64,000 nt of DNA, taken from the NCBI GenBank assembly GCA_015847255.1, contig JADLZK010005834.1, positions 236,599 through 300,598 of the forward strand. The letters are read 5' to 3'. Source of the stretch: Hyparrhenia diplandra. Its lineage: Eukaryota; Streptophyta; Magnoliopsida; Poales; Poaceae. This document shows, piece after piece, positions 44,600 through 58,245 of the stretch. The notes beneath the pieces are model-generated. The model had not been told where the DNA came from, did no database searches, and saw only the letters and a list, made by a program, of their open reading frames with translations. Both the position numbers and the translations under genes were made by a program. Numbering within the stretch: the first letter of the stretch is position 1; every line of letters begins with the position of its first letter.

Positions 44600-46700
44600 G
44601 GTCGAGTTCGAGTCATGACACACAATGTCTCTTTGACAAACATTTAACCTCTAGCTATATACTCCTTTCATTCCAAATTGTAAGCCCTATCATTTTTTAT
44701 ACATACTTTTCAGTATACACCTAAATATACATTGTCTTTAGGTATATAATAGAAGTCATGTATCTATAAGGATAGAGTATAGTTTGTGTACACAAAGTCT
44801 CTGGCTGCTCCCCAACAAAGACAAATTCATTACTAATAATATTTCTTTAGATGTGTGTTGTGCTTACTGTGTGCGCACTATGATGTTTGGAGATGATGAT
44901 CTAAGGCAAATACTCCCCACTTGAGCATGTTACACAAATACATATAGGTTAAAAATATTCTATTCATTTGTATACATAGAGTGGAACCACAGAATACGAC
45001 ATCAAGTCTAACTAGCACTCCATTTCTTGGTACTTTAGAAAATCTGGTATGCTAATCAAGTGTCCACTACTAGCTATAAAGTACTCCCACCGTTCCAAAT
45101 TGTAAGTCGCTTTTGACTTTTTTGGTTCATCCATTTAGTTATGTATCAAGACATATTATAGTATCTAGATATATAACTAAATGGATGAACCAAAAGTCAA
45201 AGCGATTTTTACAATTTAGAATGGAGGGAGTAGTAGATTAATTTTATAAAAAACAATATGACAAGTGGTTTCATGTTATTTCTTACTATTACTAATTAGA
45301 TAAGAGACCAACACGGATGCATCATGTCATTTCTCACCATACCTGCTAGAAAGAAAAAAGATAAATCGTAGAAACATTTGGAATAACTTAAAACTTCTAG
45401 CCTTTAATTTAGTAAACTCTAATCATCATAGCTGATAATAGCTATTGCATCTATTGTAACTTATAAAAAATATTCACCTCTGCCCTTATAAAAAAATATA
45501 CATAAAGTCACCACGAATTTTTATCTAACCCCTAATTTTTATCGAAGTTTCCATCCACTACCATTATGAAAGATAACTCAAAATAACCAATACATTTGTG
45601 TATACATTACTCATGTCTGCCATTATAAAGAAACAATTAAAATATTACCCAAAATTTGTTTCAAAACTACCCACTTTTGTCATTAAGAAAAATAATTTAT
45701 AATACCCCCTAAAATTGCATCTAAATTGCCTAGCATTGTTAATGAAAGATAAATTAAAATAGTCATGTAACTCTGTACCTAAATACCCCCATCTGCCATT
45801 ATGAAAGATAATGCAAAGTAATCTCCTAAGTTTGAGTTCAGCCGATCTATATGTGTTGTGAAAGATAGTATAAAGTATTATGTTTATATTGGTACCAACC
45901 TCAATGATTATTGAAAATAAACAAAAATAAATCTCACTATGTCTAAATACTAATACATATCATTATAAAATCAACATCTTTAATGAACAGTACATATGTA
46001 TAATCATGAAATTAAATAATCATAATTACAGGTCAGTGCTAGAGTCATAATGCAAAAGTCTCTTTAACAAGCATTTAACCTACAACATATTCTCCTTCCA
46101 CTCCAAATTGTAAGTCCTATATTTTGTTTACATAGTTTTCACTACACACCAAAATATATATACACATTATGTTTAGGTATATACTAGAAGTCATGTATCT
46201 ATATGGACATGGTATAATTTGTTTGCACACAAACAATAATGTGTTATAATAATTCACTTAAAATGTGGACCTAGACTATTTTTAATAAAAACAACATATG
46301 AAAAAAGTTGTAACAACTTGAGTAAAAGCTAGACTATAGACTTATGAAGTCACATAGAGTGATGCAACACGCGATGCTCCTTACTATTATTAATTAGATA
46401 AGAGACCAAAACGGACGCATCATGTTAATTTTCACCGTACACACAAGAAAAAAAAGATAAATCATAGAATTTTTTGTAATAACTTAAAAACTTCTAGCCT
46501 TTAGTTTAGTATAAACTCTAATCATCATAGCTGATAATAGCTATTGCATCTATTGCAATTTATTTAAAAAAATACTCACCTCTGCCATTATAAAAAAACA
46601 TACATAAAGTCACCCCTAATTTTTATCTAAGTTCCCAACCACTACCATAATGAAAGATAACTCAAAATAACCAAAACATTTGTGTATACATTTTATTTAT
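44600..46700 (+). repeat. Diverged tandem segmental duplication
   Basis: 44640-44790 corresponds to 46060-46220, and 45285-45610 to 46380-46695, in the same order. The right copy lacks the piece holding the Stowaway at 45084. Shared words include 'ttaggtatata(a/c)tagaagtcatg' and 'gataatagctattgcatctattg'. Confidence 0.75.
45084..45230. mobile_element. Stowaway-like MITE
   Basis: 147 bp flanked by TA, with ends CTCCCACCGTTCCAAATTG and (from the right) CTCCCTCCATTCTAAATTG. Almost the whole element folds back on itself, as Stowaway (Tc1/mariner) MITEs do. Confidence 0.85.
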
Positions 46701-47685
46701 ATTTTTAAATTAAATTTTTGAGATATCTATGTTGGTAGTATAAGTATAACTTCATATATAGTTTCTTGACTAGAGAAATCATTCATTTTATTTGACCCTA
46801 TGAGAATACTTTTGAGTAAAAAGTCGACCATTTTAAGACTTAAGGACTAAAATTCCTTTTTAGGTTAGCATTGTTACCCCACCTGAGATCTCACTTTAAG
46901 TTCTATGATTCTATCACATATCTTAAGTTTAAATTGTGCACGATTCACATGATGACTCATGACTTGACAAGCTACGTGATGAAACAGTAGTCACTTTATT
47001 TAATGGAAAGGTTTCAAACTTATTTTATACTCCCTCCATATCACAAATAGATGGGCTTTTTAGGACAGAGACACGGTCTCCAAAGCCTAACTTTGACTTC
47101 TCATTTCTTTTAAAAATATTGATTGAAAAGTTATACATGTATATTTTTATGAAAGTAATTTTCATGCCAAATCTATTGATATGACTGTCATATTTCAAAA
47201 CTCACCGACTTAAAAGTTATTCATGATTTATATTCCCAATGTTTGACCGAAACCTTTTCTAAAAGCCCATCTATTTGTGATATGGAGGGAGTATTTAAAA
47301 TATGTAGAGTGGCCATGCAAAGGAAAATATATGAATAATATGTATGGAATATATATAGTTTAGTCCCCTAAAAAAATAGTAGTTAATAACTTTAAAATAA
47401 CTATATATACTGTAAAATACTCCCTCTATCCCTCAATTAAAGTTATTTTGGAATTAGTACCGAGCGTCCAAGTTGATTGGCCAGACTGTGTTCAATGCTT
47501 GGACGACCTGTTTTCTAGGACCAAGGGAATATCTATTATGTTTATTGTGTTAAAAAATAAACAAATACATAAACATACAATTTAATGTAATCAATTCTGT
47601 ATTAGTCATATGTATTAATTGGTAATAACTAAAACTTATAACTCACAAATTGTAGCCCGTGCGAGAGCACGGGTTGATGGACTAG
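45281..47685 (+). mobile_element. Helitron-like element D
   Basis: 3' end: hairpin CCCGTGC-gaga-GCACGGG (47656-47673), then CTAG at 47682-47685 followed by T. It is nearly the same end as element A. A 5' end TCTTACTATTACTAATTAG lies at 45281, and a second, TCCTTACTATTATTAATTAG, at 46378, so the true start is either one; the duplication explains both. There is no Rep/helicase ORF. Confidence 0.6.
47030..47291. mobile_element. Stowaway-like MITE, near-perfect ends
   Basis: 262 bp flanked by TA (47028-47029, 47292-47293). Ends CTCCCTCCATATCACAAATA and its inverse match for about 31 bp. It is nested in Helitron-like element D. Confidence 0.9.
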
Positions 47686-47732
47686 TATAATATAGTCTAC
47701 ATGTCGATTGCCAACTACAAAATCTAGTCTAT

Positions 47733-48717
47733 GGGCGTGTTTGGCGAGGGCTCCACGTAGCGCCTCTGCTCCGATTTTTTTTTAGCCAAAACGGGTCTAA
47801 GCTCCAAAGAACTCCATCGCGGATCCGATGCTCCAAAAAATGGTGGAGCAAACTACAAATCCATGGATTTCGTGGAGTGTCTCATGGGGGCTCCACCAAC
47901 TCCAAATTTTGTGGAGTTAGAAGAAATTACCCACCACCGCCACTGTCAAGTGAAAATGCACGGTTCGATTTCTTTCGTTCCTCGTCTCTCCCGTCATGTT
48001 TCCTTCCCCACCGCACCCCATCGCCGTGCTGCCGCGGCCGCCCTTCTCGGATAGACGGAGCCCCGCGCTTAGCTAGAGGCGGCGGCTACCCGGGGACCAA
48101 AGAAGCGGCACCGGGGCAAGGCTTCGCCCCCGCCGCTTTTGCGGCTCGGACCGGCAAGCGACACCGAGGGCGTTGCAGCGCGTGGGTGTTGGGTACCTCG
48201 ATTTGGAGATGGGGAAGAAACTATGTGACGGCAGCCCGCCTCCGGCAATAGCTTCAGCTTGTTCACATGCGGAGTAGCACCTTTCTAGCCTCTGTTGGGA
48301 TGACTCATGGATGACAACCAGCCCTTGATCGATCGATTGGATTCCTCATCGAAGATCCAATCGAGCTGTGGCCATCGACCTCCTCGTGGCATGGTTTGAC
48401 ATGCACAGAGACACCTCCCGATGGGATCTTGGCACAAAAACTTGCCCCCCGGCCCTGCTCATGGGTCACCGCTGCCAGCCTTACACGGAACGCACTTCAC
48501 GGCCCCGGGGACGGCGGTTATGAGCTGGAGTTAAGAGTTTTTTTTTTCTATTGTTCGACATGTGGGCCTTAGATGTCATAGGGATGGTGAAAAATCTAGG
48601 GCTATACCAAACACTTTTCGGGATCTCGGATCCGTAGTGGAGCTGCTCCATGGTGGAGTTACGCGGATCTCGCAACTCGAGCTATTTTTCCAGAGCTGGA
48701 GCTCGTCAAACACGCCC
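47733..48717. mobile_element. TIR element with GC-rich cargo
   Basis: Ends GGGCGTGTTTGGCGAG and, from the right, GGGCGTGTTTGACGAG. The flanks both contain TAT. Sub-terminal DNA repeats 'ctcca' and 'ggatc' words. The GC-rich middle (47990-48260) has an ORF (47877-48251) with no known domain; it may be captured DNA. Confidence 0.6.
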
Positions 48718-48719
48718 TA

Positions 48720-49520
48720 TATGTCGATTGTCAATCTGTTATCGGTTTATTTGTTTATTTATTACGAAATACAAAAATAGTACCACCTCGGTTTCCTAAT
48801 GGGAGAACAACACCTCTTCCCCATATGATTGTCAACCACACAATCGAACTGTTATCAATTTGTGTGTTTGTTTGTTATAATTTATTATTATTAGAAGGTG
48901 GACGCATGGCCGTAGAGCGGCCGGGAATTGGCTACGCGATGGAGACTAGGAATTAGCCACGCGGTGAAGGCTATGGGCTTAAGGTTGCGGGAAGGCTATG
49001 CAAATTGGAGATGGTATTTAAGAGAACCTAGACAAAAAGATACAACGTAGAGAGATAGGAATAGAGAGAACACCTCACACACACATTAGGAGGGGTGAAT
49101 TTTATATATATAGCCAAAAGGTTGTCGATTACATATTTACAATTAGACCCCTAGATATATACTCCCTAGACACTTTATGATTCAAAATTTTCTCCAAAAT
49201 AAAAGTTCTTTTATAAAGGTTGAAAGATTCAAAATGCAAGAGCATAGCACTTCGCACTCCACTCATCCAACAATAGACCAACGAAATAAAAAGTTTTGAA
49301 AAAAATTCTCATAAAAATATTCAATAAAGTCTAGAAGCTACTTTGTGTTGTTACAACTATGTAGCATGTCAAAGCTTTTTTGGTATCGTAATTTACAGCT
49401 ACATTGATATGCGCACAATTTTCTTAATTTTCTTATTTTTTTTGTTGTTGTTGTTGTTGCCGCCGGCCGTTGTTGTTCTTGTTGGATTAGATGGAGCACC
49501 ACCAAATAATTTAAGTCATA
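48720..49520. other. Intergenic, nothing recognised
   Basis: AT-rich, with a (TTG)n run at 49441-49458. No gene seen. Confidence 0.45.
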
Positions 49521-49521
49521 T

Positions 49522-49586
49522 GTACTCCTTAAGAATTATTATTGGTGATGGTGAATAAAGTGAACGAGCTATTCCTCGTTATGTAG
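49522..49586 (+). repeat. Copy of the xylanase 3'-flank segment
   Basis: Closely matches 35319-35379 and includes aataaa. It ends exactly where the PIF element begins. Confidence 0.75.
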
Positions 49587-49689
49587 GGGCCGATTGGTTG
49601 CCCTGAACGCACTCGAGCCGGGATGGAGAGGCCACCTAGGCCGGATTTTCTAGATGAAACCATACAAGTGTGTTCGTTTGTTTGCCCAA

Positions 49690-51335
49690 GCTGAAACCAT
49701 ACAGGCCGAGTAGGAGTTTGTTTGGTTGCTCTGCATGGACAACTTTAGTGCATCACGTGATACACTTTGTTGTGTTTGGTTTGGAAGCATTATATGAGTT
49801 CCTCTCACCTATGCATGGTTTTGGTGATCTTACCACCACAGAACAACAGTAGCATAGATTGCACAAAACAATGGAATGTAAAGCCTCAGTCCCAATTTAC
49901 TAATCATTTCGTTGACCTTAGAGCATAAGCAAAATCATAAACGGGCAGAATGTTTACAGTTCCTCACAAGGTCACAATACAACTAGTCAAATTAGGGATC
50001 ATTGTAGGCATTAGTTACTTCAAACTAAAAATGAAGAACAACAACAACAACAACACCACTAGAAGTGACAGAGCTACACCAACAACATAGCAAGCAAACA
50101 ACCTAGTAACCACCCAGCCTTCAACCGGTCCAACAACATCATCCAAGAGAGGGCGCATCTCCTCCAAAGAAACTCCAAGTAAGTCGCATCGCCTTCTTCC
50201 CTAGTAGGGAAGCTTTGGTGGCGAGTTATTTGGATAACCTCCGCCACCTGAGCATTGCAAGCAGGCTAGGATGCATAGACTCCAGGCACCCCCGCCTCTG
50301 AACACCAAATACCAAGCCATTTCCTTGAAAAACAAATTGAACAAGCTATGAGATTGCAGAGTAAGAAAGTATAGGTAATCAAGTTTGCCTCGACTTTTCA
50401 TGCCATGTCATGTGATCTTTGAACTTGGAGCTTAAGGGACATAGGATGGCAGCAACATCAATGACACAATGGAGCTTAAGGGTCCTGTTTGGTTGCCCAC
50501 ACTCAGATTTTCATGCCATGTCATATGCCTAGTCCCTCACAACTTCAAAGATCTCAAATGTTAACCTCTCAAAAATTGTGGCAAATGTTTCACCACAGGC
50601 ATCAAAAGAAATGGCCTCAGCTAAATAGAAGTATATAAGTTCAGTTTATAATCCTCATTGGTGGCTACAATTTAAGTGAATGGCCAAAAAAAGAAACAAC
50701 ATAGCAGCTATGGAATGTTCTAGACTATCCACAGGGTGCCATCCAATTTAAGCCACAGGACCTAATGGTTGCAGTTCTAGGGATAATGCTAGAACACTTG
50801 ATGATTACCATGAAAGAACAACAACATGAAAACTAAGATAGCCACCTCAGATTACTATGAGTTGCATCATAGGCCAAGAACAACAACATTATCATAAGTA
50901 GGAAAGTAACAACACCAACAGGTATAAGGTAGATAGAAAAGTAGCTGGAAAGATGAGTAAGAAAGAAACTGCCCTCTCTGGACAATAAAACCAAATGTTC
51001 TGGCCACCCCACAAATGTTTAGGCCACACCACATAGCCAAAGTTCTCAGGCCACAAATGCATGATCCATGACTCCTATGCTATACAAAATTATGAGCAGC
51101 CAATGTTTAGGCTACACCACACAGCCAAAGTTCTCAGGCTACACCACAAAGGCAACAGTTCAAGCTACAACAAGGAGCCAAGTGTTCAGGCTACATCTAG
51201 CACAACATCTAGCACAATCAATGTTAGTGCTACACAAAAGATCAGCATAGGTAAGTCACTCAAAGCCGCTTAGTCCTACTAAAATAGGCAAAGTGGCTAG
51301 GTAGGACCTAAGCCACAAGATCATGTGCTCCTCGG
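49690..51335. other. Non-coding arm of the PIF element
   Basis: AT-rich, rich in 'acaacaacaac'. A block 'a(g)gc(c/t)acaccaca(t/c)agccaaagttctcagg' is repeated at 51020-51050 and 51108-51140, with related words to 51230. A second 'cctgtttggttgccca' at 50486 resembles the terminal repeat. Confidence 0.45.
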
Positions 51336-51339
51336 TCAT

Positions 51340-51687
51340 CTACACAAAGCAAAGTCCTCTCGCTTTGTTCATAAGGAGGTAGACTAAAGCAAACATGAGT
51401 GCTTCCTGGGGTGTAGCCATGGCACCCCATGACACAGGAATAGAGGTCGAGTGAACCTCATTGTGTTGTGGATCCTTGAGAGCTTCTCCAATAGCATGCA
51501 CAACTTGCACCATGCCATCCATGAGGTCAGCCTCTTCTTGACTAATCTTCCTTCTCTTTCCACCTCTCTCCTTCTCCTCAGAGGCAACAGAGGTACCAGG
51601 TTTTAGACACACTGGCCTTACCGGACTAGGCATCTATTTTACCCATGTCGACACTTCACCACCATCATAATCATCAATTTGGCCCAT
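51340..51687 (-). pseudogene. Myb/SANT-like protein of the PIF element, C-terminal part
   Basis: The minus-strand frame reads GQIDDYDGGEVSTWVK, then a basic stretch (ERGGKRRK) and a C-terminus ALVYLLMNKARGLCFV. This matches the end of the SANT/Myb-like ORF that accompanies PIF transposases. The frame is intact here. Its N-terminal part lies at 62120-62729, beyond the inserted LTR element. Confidence 0.7.
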
Positions 51688-51692
51688 GTCGC

Positions 51693-54600
51693 TGTAACAC
51701 CCTGTGTGTTACTTACCGGTTAAGTCTTGGATTGGACAAAATTAAGTTTATTTTATGTTTTTGATCCTAAGTGTGTTGTTGTATGATGGTTGGATAGTAT
51801 AGGTTGGGAATCTGAAAGTTGAATCAAATTCAAATTTGAATTGAACTCCAAAAACCCTAAATTCTATTCTTTCTTTTACCCCCTTTTCTTTTATTCAAAA
51901 TTTATAAAGAATTTGGGTATGGTTATTAAAGAAAATTTGTAGAGTTTTTCAAAGTTGCACAAAGTTGGTATTTTGAGTTTTCAAAATTTAGTTCAAAAAT
52001 TTAGAGTAATTTTGAAAATACCAAAATTAGGGTTTTGTCCCCTTTTGATTTAAAAACCATATTTTTAAAATCTAAGCAAAATTTGCAAAAACTTTCAAAA
52101 GCTAGTCTGTAGATCTTGTTGAGATGAACAAAAGTCATGTACAAAGTTTTTGAAGTTGTTACATGATTTTAAAAGTAATTTTGAATTCAAATTTCAAAAT
52201 TTTGAACTGCATTTCAAAAAGTCATATTTAGAGGCCGAATTTGAAAATCTTCCAATTGTGAAAATTGTAGATCTTGAAAAATTAGGCTAAGTCACTTTTG
52301 GAGTTTTTGAAGATCAGTTCAAATTTTGGGAGAATTTGATCAAATTCAGAAATGTTAGGGTTTGGGTGCTACAAAGTAGTGGCATGGCGCCCATGCCGCC
52401 ATGTCGCCGGTGTCCGCCGTGGCCGCCTCGCGCCTTCGCGCGCCTGGCCGCGTGGTTGGCCATCTGGACACATCGAGCAGCTCCTGGCCGCCCCTCTTTT
52501 CCCTCTCTCTCAGTTGCTCGCTCTCTCTCTTTCTTCCTTCACGATGCCGACGACGACAGCTAGGGCACCGCCGCCGCCGTCAGCGATTTCGCCGTCACCA
52601 CCTTGCCTCGGGCCAAATTGAGCATGCATCCATGCTCGCAACCTCCTTGCGCTTCTATTATACCCACTCGCACCTTGTCTCTTGATCGGAGTCGGCCGCG
52701 TCCGCCGTTTTCTTTTCTGCGGCCGGCGAAAACGCCGCCGTGATCCGCCCGCCGCCAAACCGCCGCCACGGTGATGCCCTCGCCCCTTTGATTCCTCGTT
52801 TAAGCTTCACCTTGAAGCTGTGATGCTCGCCGGCTTGATCGCTTCCCCACCGAGCTCGTGACGCGGTGGAACGCCACCTTGCCGGGCGGTCCTCGCCGCC
52901 ATGTCCGCCGTCGCCGCTGCGGGCCACGCCTTGCGTGCTACGCCGAGGCAAGCCGTTAGCCACCCTTGAGCGCGGCGCGCCGGGTGCTTTGTGCTGCCTT
53001 TTCCCATCACCGCCGATGACCATCCCGCTTGAACGACAAAGCCGAGCCACGCCGCTGCCGCCTCCTCCGCTCAAGTGCGCCCTTTGACTTCGGGTTCGCA
53101 ATAGGAAGAAGATGAGGGGTTAGGTGAGAAACCTTGTGACTCATATAAATAGTATTTTGTACCTTTTTGTAATTACATTAAAGTTTGGGGGTCTTTTTCG
53201 CAAAGTCGCCAAGCCAGCTTGGTCGCCGCCGATGGCCGGCTATTATCGCTTTTGTGGACCGGCCTGTTATCGTTCCGTGGGCCGGCCTGTTTTACACAAT
53301 GCCGTGCCAAGCAAAAGCATCGGGCCACTTTGAGCACGAGGGCGTTTTTTTTTTCATAAAAGTTTTATCAATTTCTTTTACTTTTGAATAGTGCTGATTC
53401 TTTTCAAAATTCATAGAAATTTGAAAATAGCTCCTTAAATTCTGAAAATTTTTGTAGAAGCTTCTTATGAGTATATGAATCCATGAAAAATTTGAAACTT
53501 TGATTTTTGAGTAGTTTTTGCATGATTTAAAAATACAAATTTTAATTGAAAAATGCATCTTCCTTGATTTTTAATAATTATTTTATTTATCCAAAAATCA
53601 TGAAAATTTATTTGGTGCTGTTTTATGCTATGATCTAGCTGTATAAAAAGTTTGGAGTCAGTTTGACATGTTTAAATTATTTTCTATTTTGAGCTCTATT
53701 ATTTTATGTGAGTTATAAGTTGTTTAGTGTCAAATAATTTAGGTTTTTGTGTGACTTTTTGGTTGTTTTGTGAATCTTGGATCATACCACAATCAAGTGG
53801 TCCTGAGAACTCCTTAGGCAATGGTGATGATATCTTGTAGAATAGTTCAACAAGTTGGTTTTGTTGGGTTGCAACTTTATCGTGAAGGAAAGTTGTACTC
53901 AAGTGTTTATCATTTCATGCATCCATCAAGCATCATATTTATACTTCATCATGCTAAAGCATGCATCATCATCTACGTGTAGTGTATACGAGAGTGAGAT
54001 GGTTCATGATGGTCGAGCTTCAAGAAGATCCATCTTTCGCTGATATCGAGGTCAAGTATGACTCGGGTGATCCGGTTTTGGATTCGACTTTTCCATGCAA
54101 CACGTGCAAGCCCCCGGTTTCATTAAACCTTTCCTTGATATTTTAAAAAGTTTTATATCACTTATGTCTATGCTATGTTGCATTAAGTAATTAGGAGTTG
54201 AGTGATAACCTAATTGCTGCATTACCATCCTTGTTTATTTCAATACCATCCTTGTTTATTTCAATACCATCCTTGATAACTTGTTTCATTTCGAAAATGC
54301 TTAGTGATGCTTAGCCCCGCTTAATTAGTTAAGCTTTTTCATCAAAATGTTTTAATTGAGAAGATGGTACTATTTTCGGAAAAGAAAGAGATGTAGTGAT
54401 GAATTTGAGATCGGACGGGGACGTAGGTTGAAAGCCGGCGGGATACCTAGCCGTGCTTGTCCCGTGTTGGTCGCTTAAGGACCGCCCCGTTGTTTGGATT
54501 GTTAAGTTCGACTTTTGAACGCTAGTACGCCCGAGGCCTTCGCAAAGGCACGGCCGACCGGGTCATCACCCTGCATCGGCCGACCCTAACTAGCCACATA

Positions 54601-55556
54601 CTTGTAAGCCGGATCTCGGTGGAGCCAAATCGGGAATGGCAACCACGCGACCGGGAGTGGAGAGATGGCGGGAGTAGCGTGTACCCACCCCACCGGGTCA
54701 AACCGTCATTAGGGACGGGTAGGGAGGTGGAGTAATCGTGCTCTCGGTGGCGCAGCCTCGCTCCCGCTTTTGGACAAATTCGAAAGAAGGTTGATATATG
54801 CAAGCTTAAGTGCTACATATGTCGTGTGGTTAGGGATCCCTATTTGGGTATAATCGGTTCATGAATCGCCGTTGCTTTCGGTTATGGAGACCCGTTCTTC
54901 TGTCCCTTTCATCGTAGTAAATGATGGATTATGTTTTGAGAAAGAAAGTTGGCATAATAAATTATGTTTGCTCTAGAATAGGATAATCTAGAGTATCGAG
55001 TTACTAATCTTGAATTTAAAATATTGAAAGTAAGGATTCACGTTTAGTAAGCTTTTTCGCAAAAAGAGTTTCTTGATTCTTGCTAAAGCCTTACCTTGAC
55101 TCCTAAGACCAAAGCATTCCCGTGTCTTCTCTCCCTTTTTCTTTAGTCGGGTAAGTCTTGTTGAGTACCCCGCACTCGGGGTTCTTTGACCCTTGTTGCG
55201 TGTGTTGACTCGTCTTTGTTAACCAAGGTTATGTCGGTGGGCACGACATGATCTGGTTGTCTTCTAGTCTACTCAGCTTTCACAAATTAATTAAGTTAAG
55301 TTTACTTAAATATAACTTACTCATATTTTGTAAAATTAATGTTATTATTCTTCCGCAGACTCGATCTATATTTTTATAACAAATGTTGTAATGTTGTAGC
55401 TACTCCTTTGTTGATCCCGGTATGAGAGTGGTGTAATCGGGTTTCCGATGACACCGACTGTGCTTCTTAAGTTATTGGGTGCATCTCGCACAAATTGCCG
55501 AGGTCTTTGGGACAATGACAAAAGTGTGGGCCCGTAATTAGGAGGTTCTCATTCTG
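51693..55556 (+). repeat. 5' LTR, 3.86 kb
   Basis: Mostly AT-rich, with a GC-rich block at 52380-53110 whose ORFs are open on both strands and have no domain. Contains three copies of a 21-bp unit (taccatccttgtttatttcaa) at 54222-54285. Confidence 0.9.
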
Positions 55557-58245
55557 TAATGGTATCGGAGCTCATACTTAGGATCAGCTACAATATTACT
55601 TTTGAAAACTTCAAAATGATTTTGTAATCTAAAAGTTTTTGAAAGTAACAACTTAAAAATGATCTTCTTTCTTTTCCTTATGCTTGCCGCAAGCTTTTAT
55701 GAAGATTTTTCCGACGAGTCAAATAAAAGATTTCAAGAAGTTTCATGTCATCTTTTGAAGAACAACCGAGAGCCAACTTCACCGACAATATTCCGCTAAG
55801 TGCTTTTCAACATTTCCTTTGGTGCGTAGAAGATAGTATATAAAGTAAAGCCCTATATCTTGCTAACATGATGAAGACAGAGTACACCTAACATTGTGAA
55901 GACGTATAGGACGAGCATGCATCATATCATCCATATAATGTTGATTCTTCCTCTTTTCATTCGGACAACTATTCTTCTTTATAGTTGTTTGTCCTAAATT
56001 TTGTCCTATACCAGGTTTTTGGTTAATGGACTTCCATTTGATAATCTTTTGCTTCATAAGTTCCAATTTTTGAGAGCTTGCACCTTGCCATGTCAACTCT
56101 ATTTAAAAGCCTCGGGATTACTCCTTGATTTCTCAACTCATACATGTGTTGTATTTTGACTTCTTCAATTCGACACATGTTCTTCTCTTCACTTTGACAA
56201 ACAACATGTGTTGGTTGAGAGTTGCAATAATTGTGCCTTTATGATAGAACCATGACTGCGGACCGGAAATAGCGCCGAAATCGGGGTCTCCTATGGACCC
56301 GCGAGCCATACGGAAATATCGCCGGACGCCGCTCATGTCGGGGTCTATGGTCATGATTCACCATAATCCACAATTAATGAGCTTTCACCTTCTTTGCAAA
56401 CTCTTTTTGAAATTCATATCCGTACTCCTCTTCTCTTATCGGTTGCAATCACCTTTTGTTTTCGATTGCAATCTTGATATCAACTTTGTTGTTTGAAAAA
56501 TTTCTTACAAGTCAATATATATTTGACATATTTCTTTTCCCACTACTTGTCCCACAGATTTGTCACCTTGAAATTCGGAAATTAGATTTCTTTTAAGGGG
56601 AAAGATCTTCATATCCCGATCATTCATGATTATCTTGTTGCATCTTTTAGTAAGCATCATTGCATTGCATATGTTGTTTATAGCATTCGTGTAATGCATT
56701 TATAATGTTTCGCATGTTATTTAAAATTATGTTAATGTTGGTTGTTGTTGTGTTTTTTACCGCTAAGCCTGTGTGTACTTTGTTTGAACCCTAGTTCAAC
56801 TAGGATGTTATGCGTAAATCTTTGCCACAGCTTATGTTGTGCCGTGTGGAACCATGTCAAGTCTCTCGTTTGGACCTCCTAGACATTTCTTCAAGAGAGG
56901 AGCCCGATGCCACCCAATTTCTCTTTGATCTTTAAAACTTCCTTGGCTTTGATCTTGAAATCACCTTCATATTGACTCCACACCTTGGAACTTCCTTTGG
57001 TTGCTATCTTTCCTTTTTGTAAATCCTTGGTCACCACTAATTTTTTTATCATATGGATTCTCTCCGTGGTTGTGGTTTTAACTGTGGTATTATGATTAAT
57101 GATTTCTAATCATAATCCATTACAAAACTACACTAAGCATTCCCTTGTTGTGAATTTCCTTGGTTCCTTATCTATATTCTATCCAAGGACTCGTATATCG
57201 GATCGCTTGCTTTGTGAGTTTTTCTTGAGAAAGTTACAAGAAAAGGTGACCCTTGAAGAGTAAGTCACCGACATCAACATTACCGTACTACAAAAAAAGT
57301 GGTAGATAAGAGACTCTTTTTAACCATTTTCGAAGGTTAGGATCATTGTGGCATCTTGTTGCCGCCACGTGTTTTCGAACGCCGTGAGCATCCTCTCCCC
57401 TCTCCCGCTATGCGCGTGTTGTAGTCCGCCGTGCTCGCCCGCCGTGATTATTAGCGCACCGTTGTCCGCACTCGCCGTCCTCGCGCAACACGCGCCCCCT
57501 CCTTTATCCCGCACTCGTGGTCGCCTCGACCTTCGCCCTCGTCCCCCGCACGACCCCCCTCCTTCTCGCCTTTTTAGAACGGCCTCTCGCACGCCCTCCT
57601 TGCCGGCGAATCCACTTCTCTCATCCTCTCCCCTCTCCCCACCTTGGTTCGCGCAGTAGAAGCGTGCCATGGCCAATCTTTGTCCGAAGACCACGGTGAT
57701 GCTCTTCCACTCGGTCTACTTCCCGACGTGTTGTGCCCCATCTCCGCCCACCAAGCTAGAAAATCTTCTACACGCCCTTTTCCCTTCCCATCTCCGGATC
57801 GAGTAGAGCTCGTGAGTTGTTTCTTCCACCGGATCTCGTCGTGAGGAAGATTGGAAAGCCACCAAGCCTCGGAAGGAAGGAGCGGATGGACATAGAGCTA
57901 CCGATATCGCGTTCGTTGAAGTTTTTGTTCTCGGGATGCTTTTCATCTTGGCGCTTGCAATGATCGAGTGTTTCGCAGGCCTTTTCGGGTCTCTGTTGGT
58001 CTTTTGCCATGTTCGATAATCATTATCCAAGTTGTTCCTTCATTGCCCTCGCTTATCGAGGTCGTTTGATTAGGCGCTTAGCTATTCGTCCCCCCGCTCT
58101 TAGCCGTGTTGTTCTAGATCTGAGTGGTTTAGTTTTCAAAGTTGTGTATTCTCTCCGAGTGTGCTTTTAGATCTGTGGTATGTTAATTGTTCTCTCCCTT
58201 CTCATTTCGCTCAATCTCGGGGACGAGATTCTATTATGGGAAAGG
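55557..58245 (+). other. Interior of the long-LTR element
   Basis: Begins with the PBS (55559-55570). AT-rich apart from a GC-rich block at 57350-57860, where ORFs on both strands lack domains. 56250-56350 has an imperfect inverted word pair ('ggggtct' / 'gacccc'-like). No retroelement protein was found. Confidence 0.55.

Noticed and set aside
52380..53110. GC-rich ORFs inside the long LTRs (also at 58920-59700)
   Set aside because: They occur in both LTRs with frame-breaking differences and have no domain, so they are LTR sequence and not genes.
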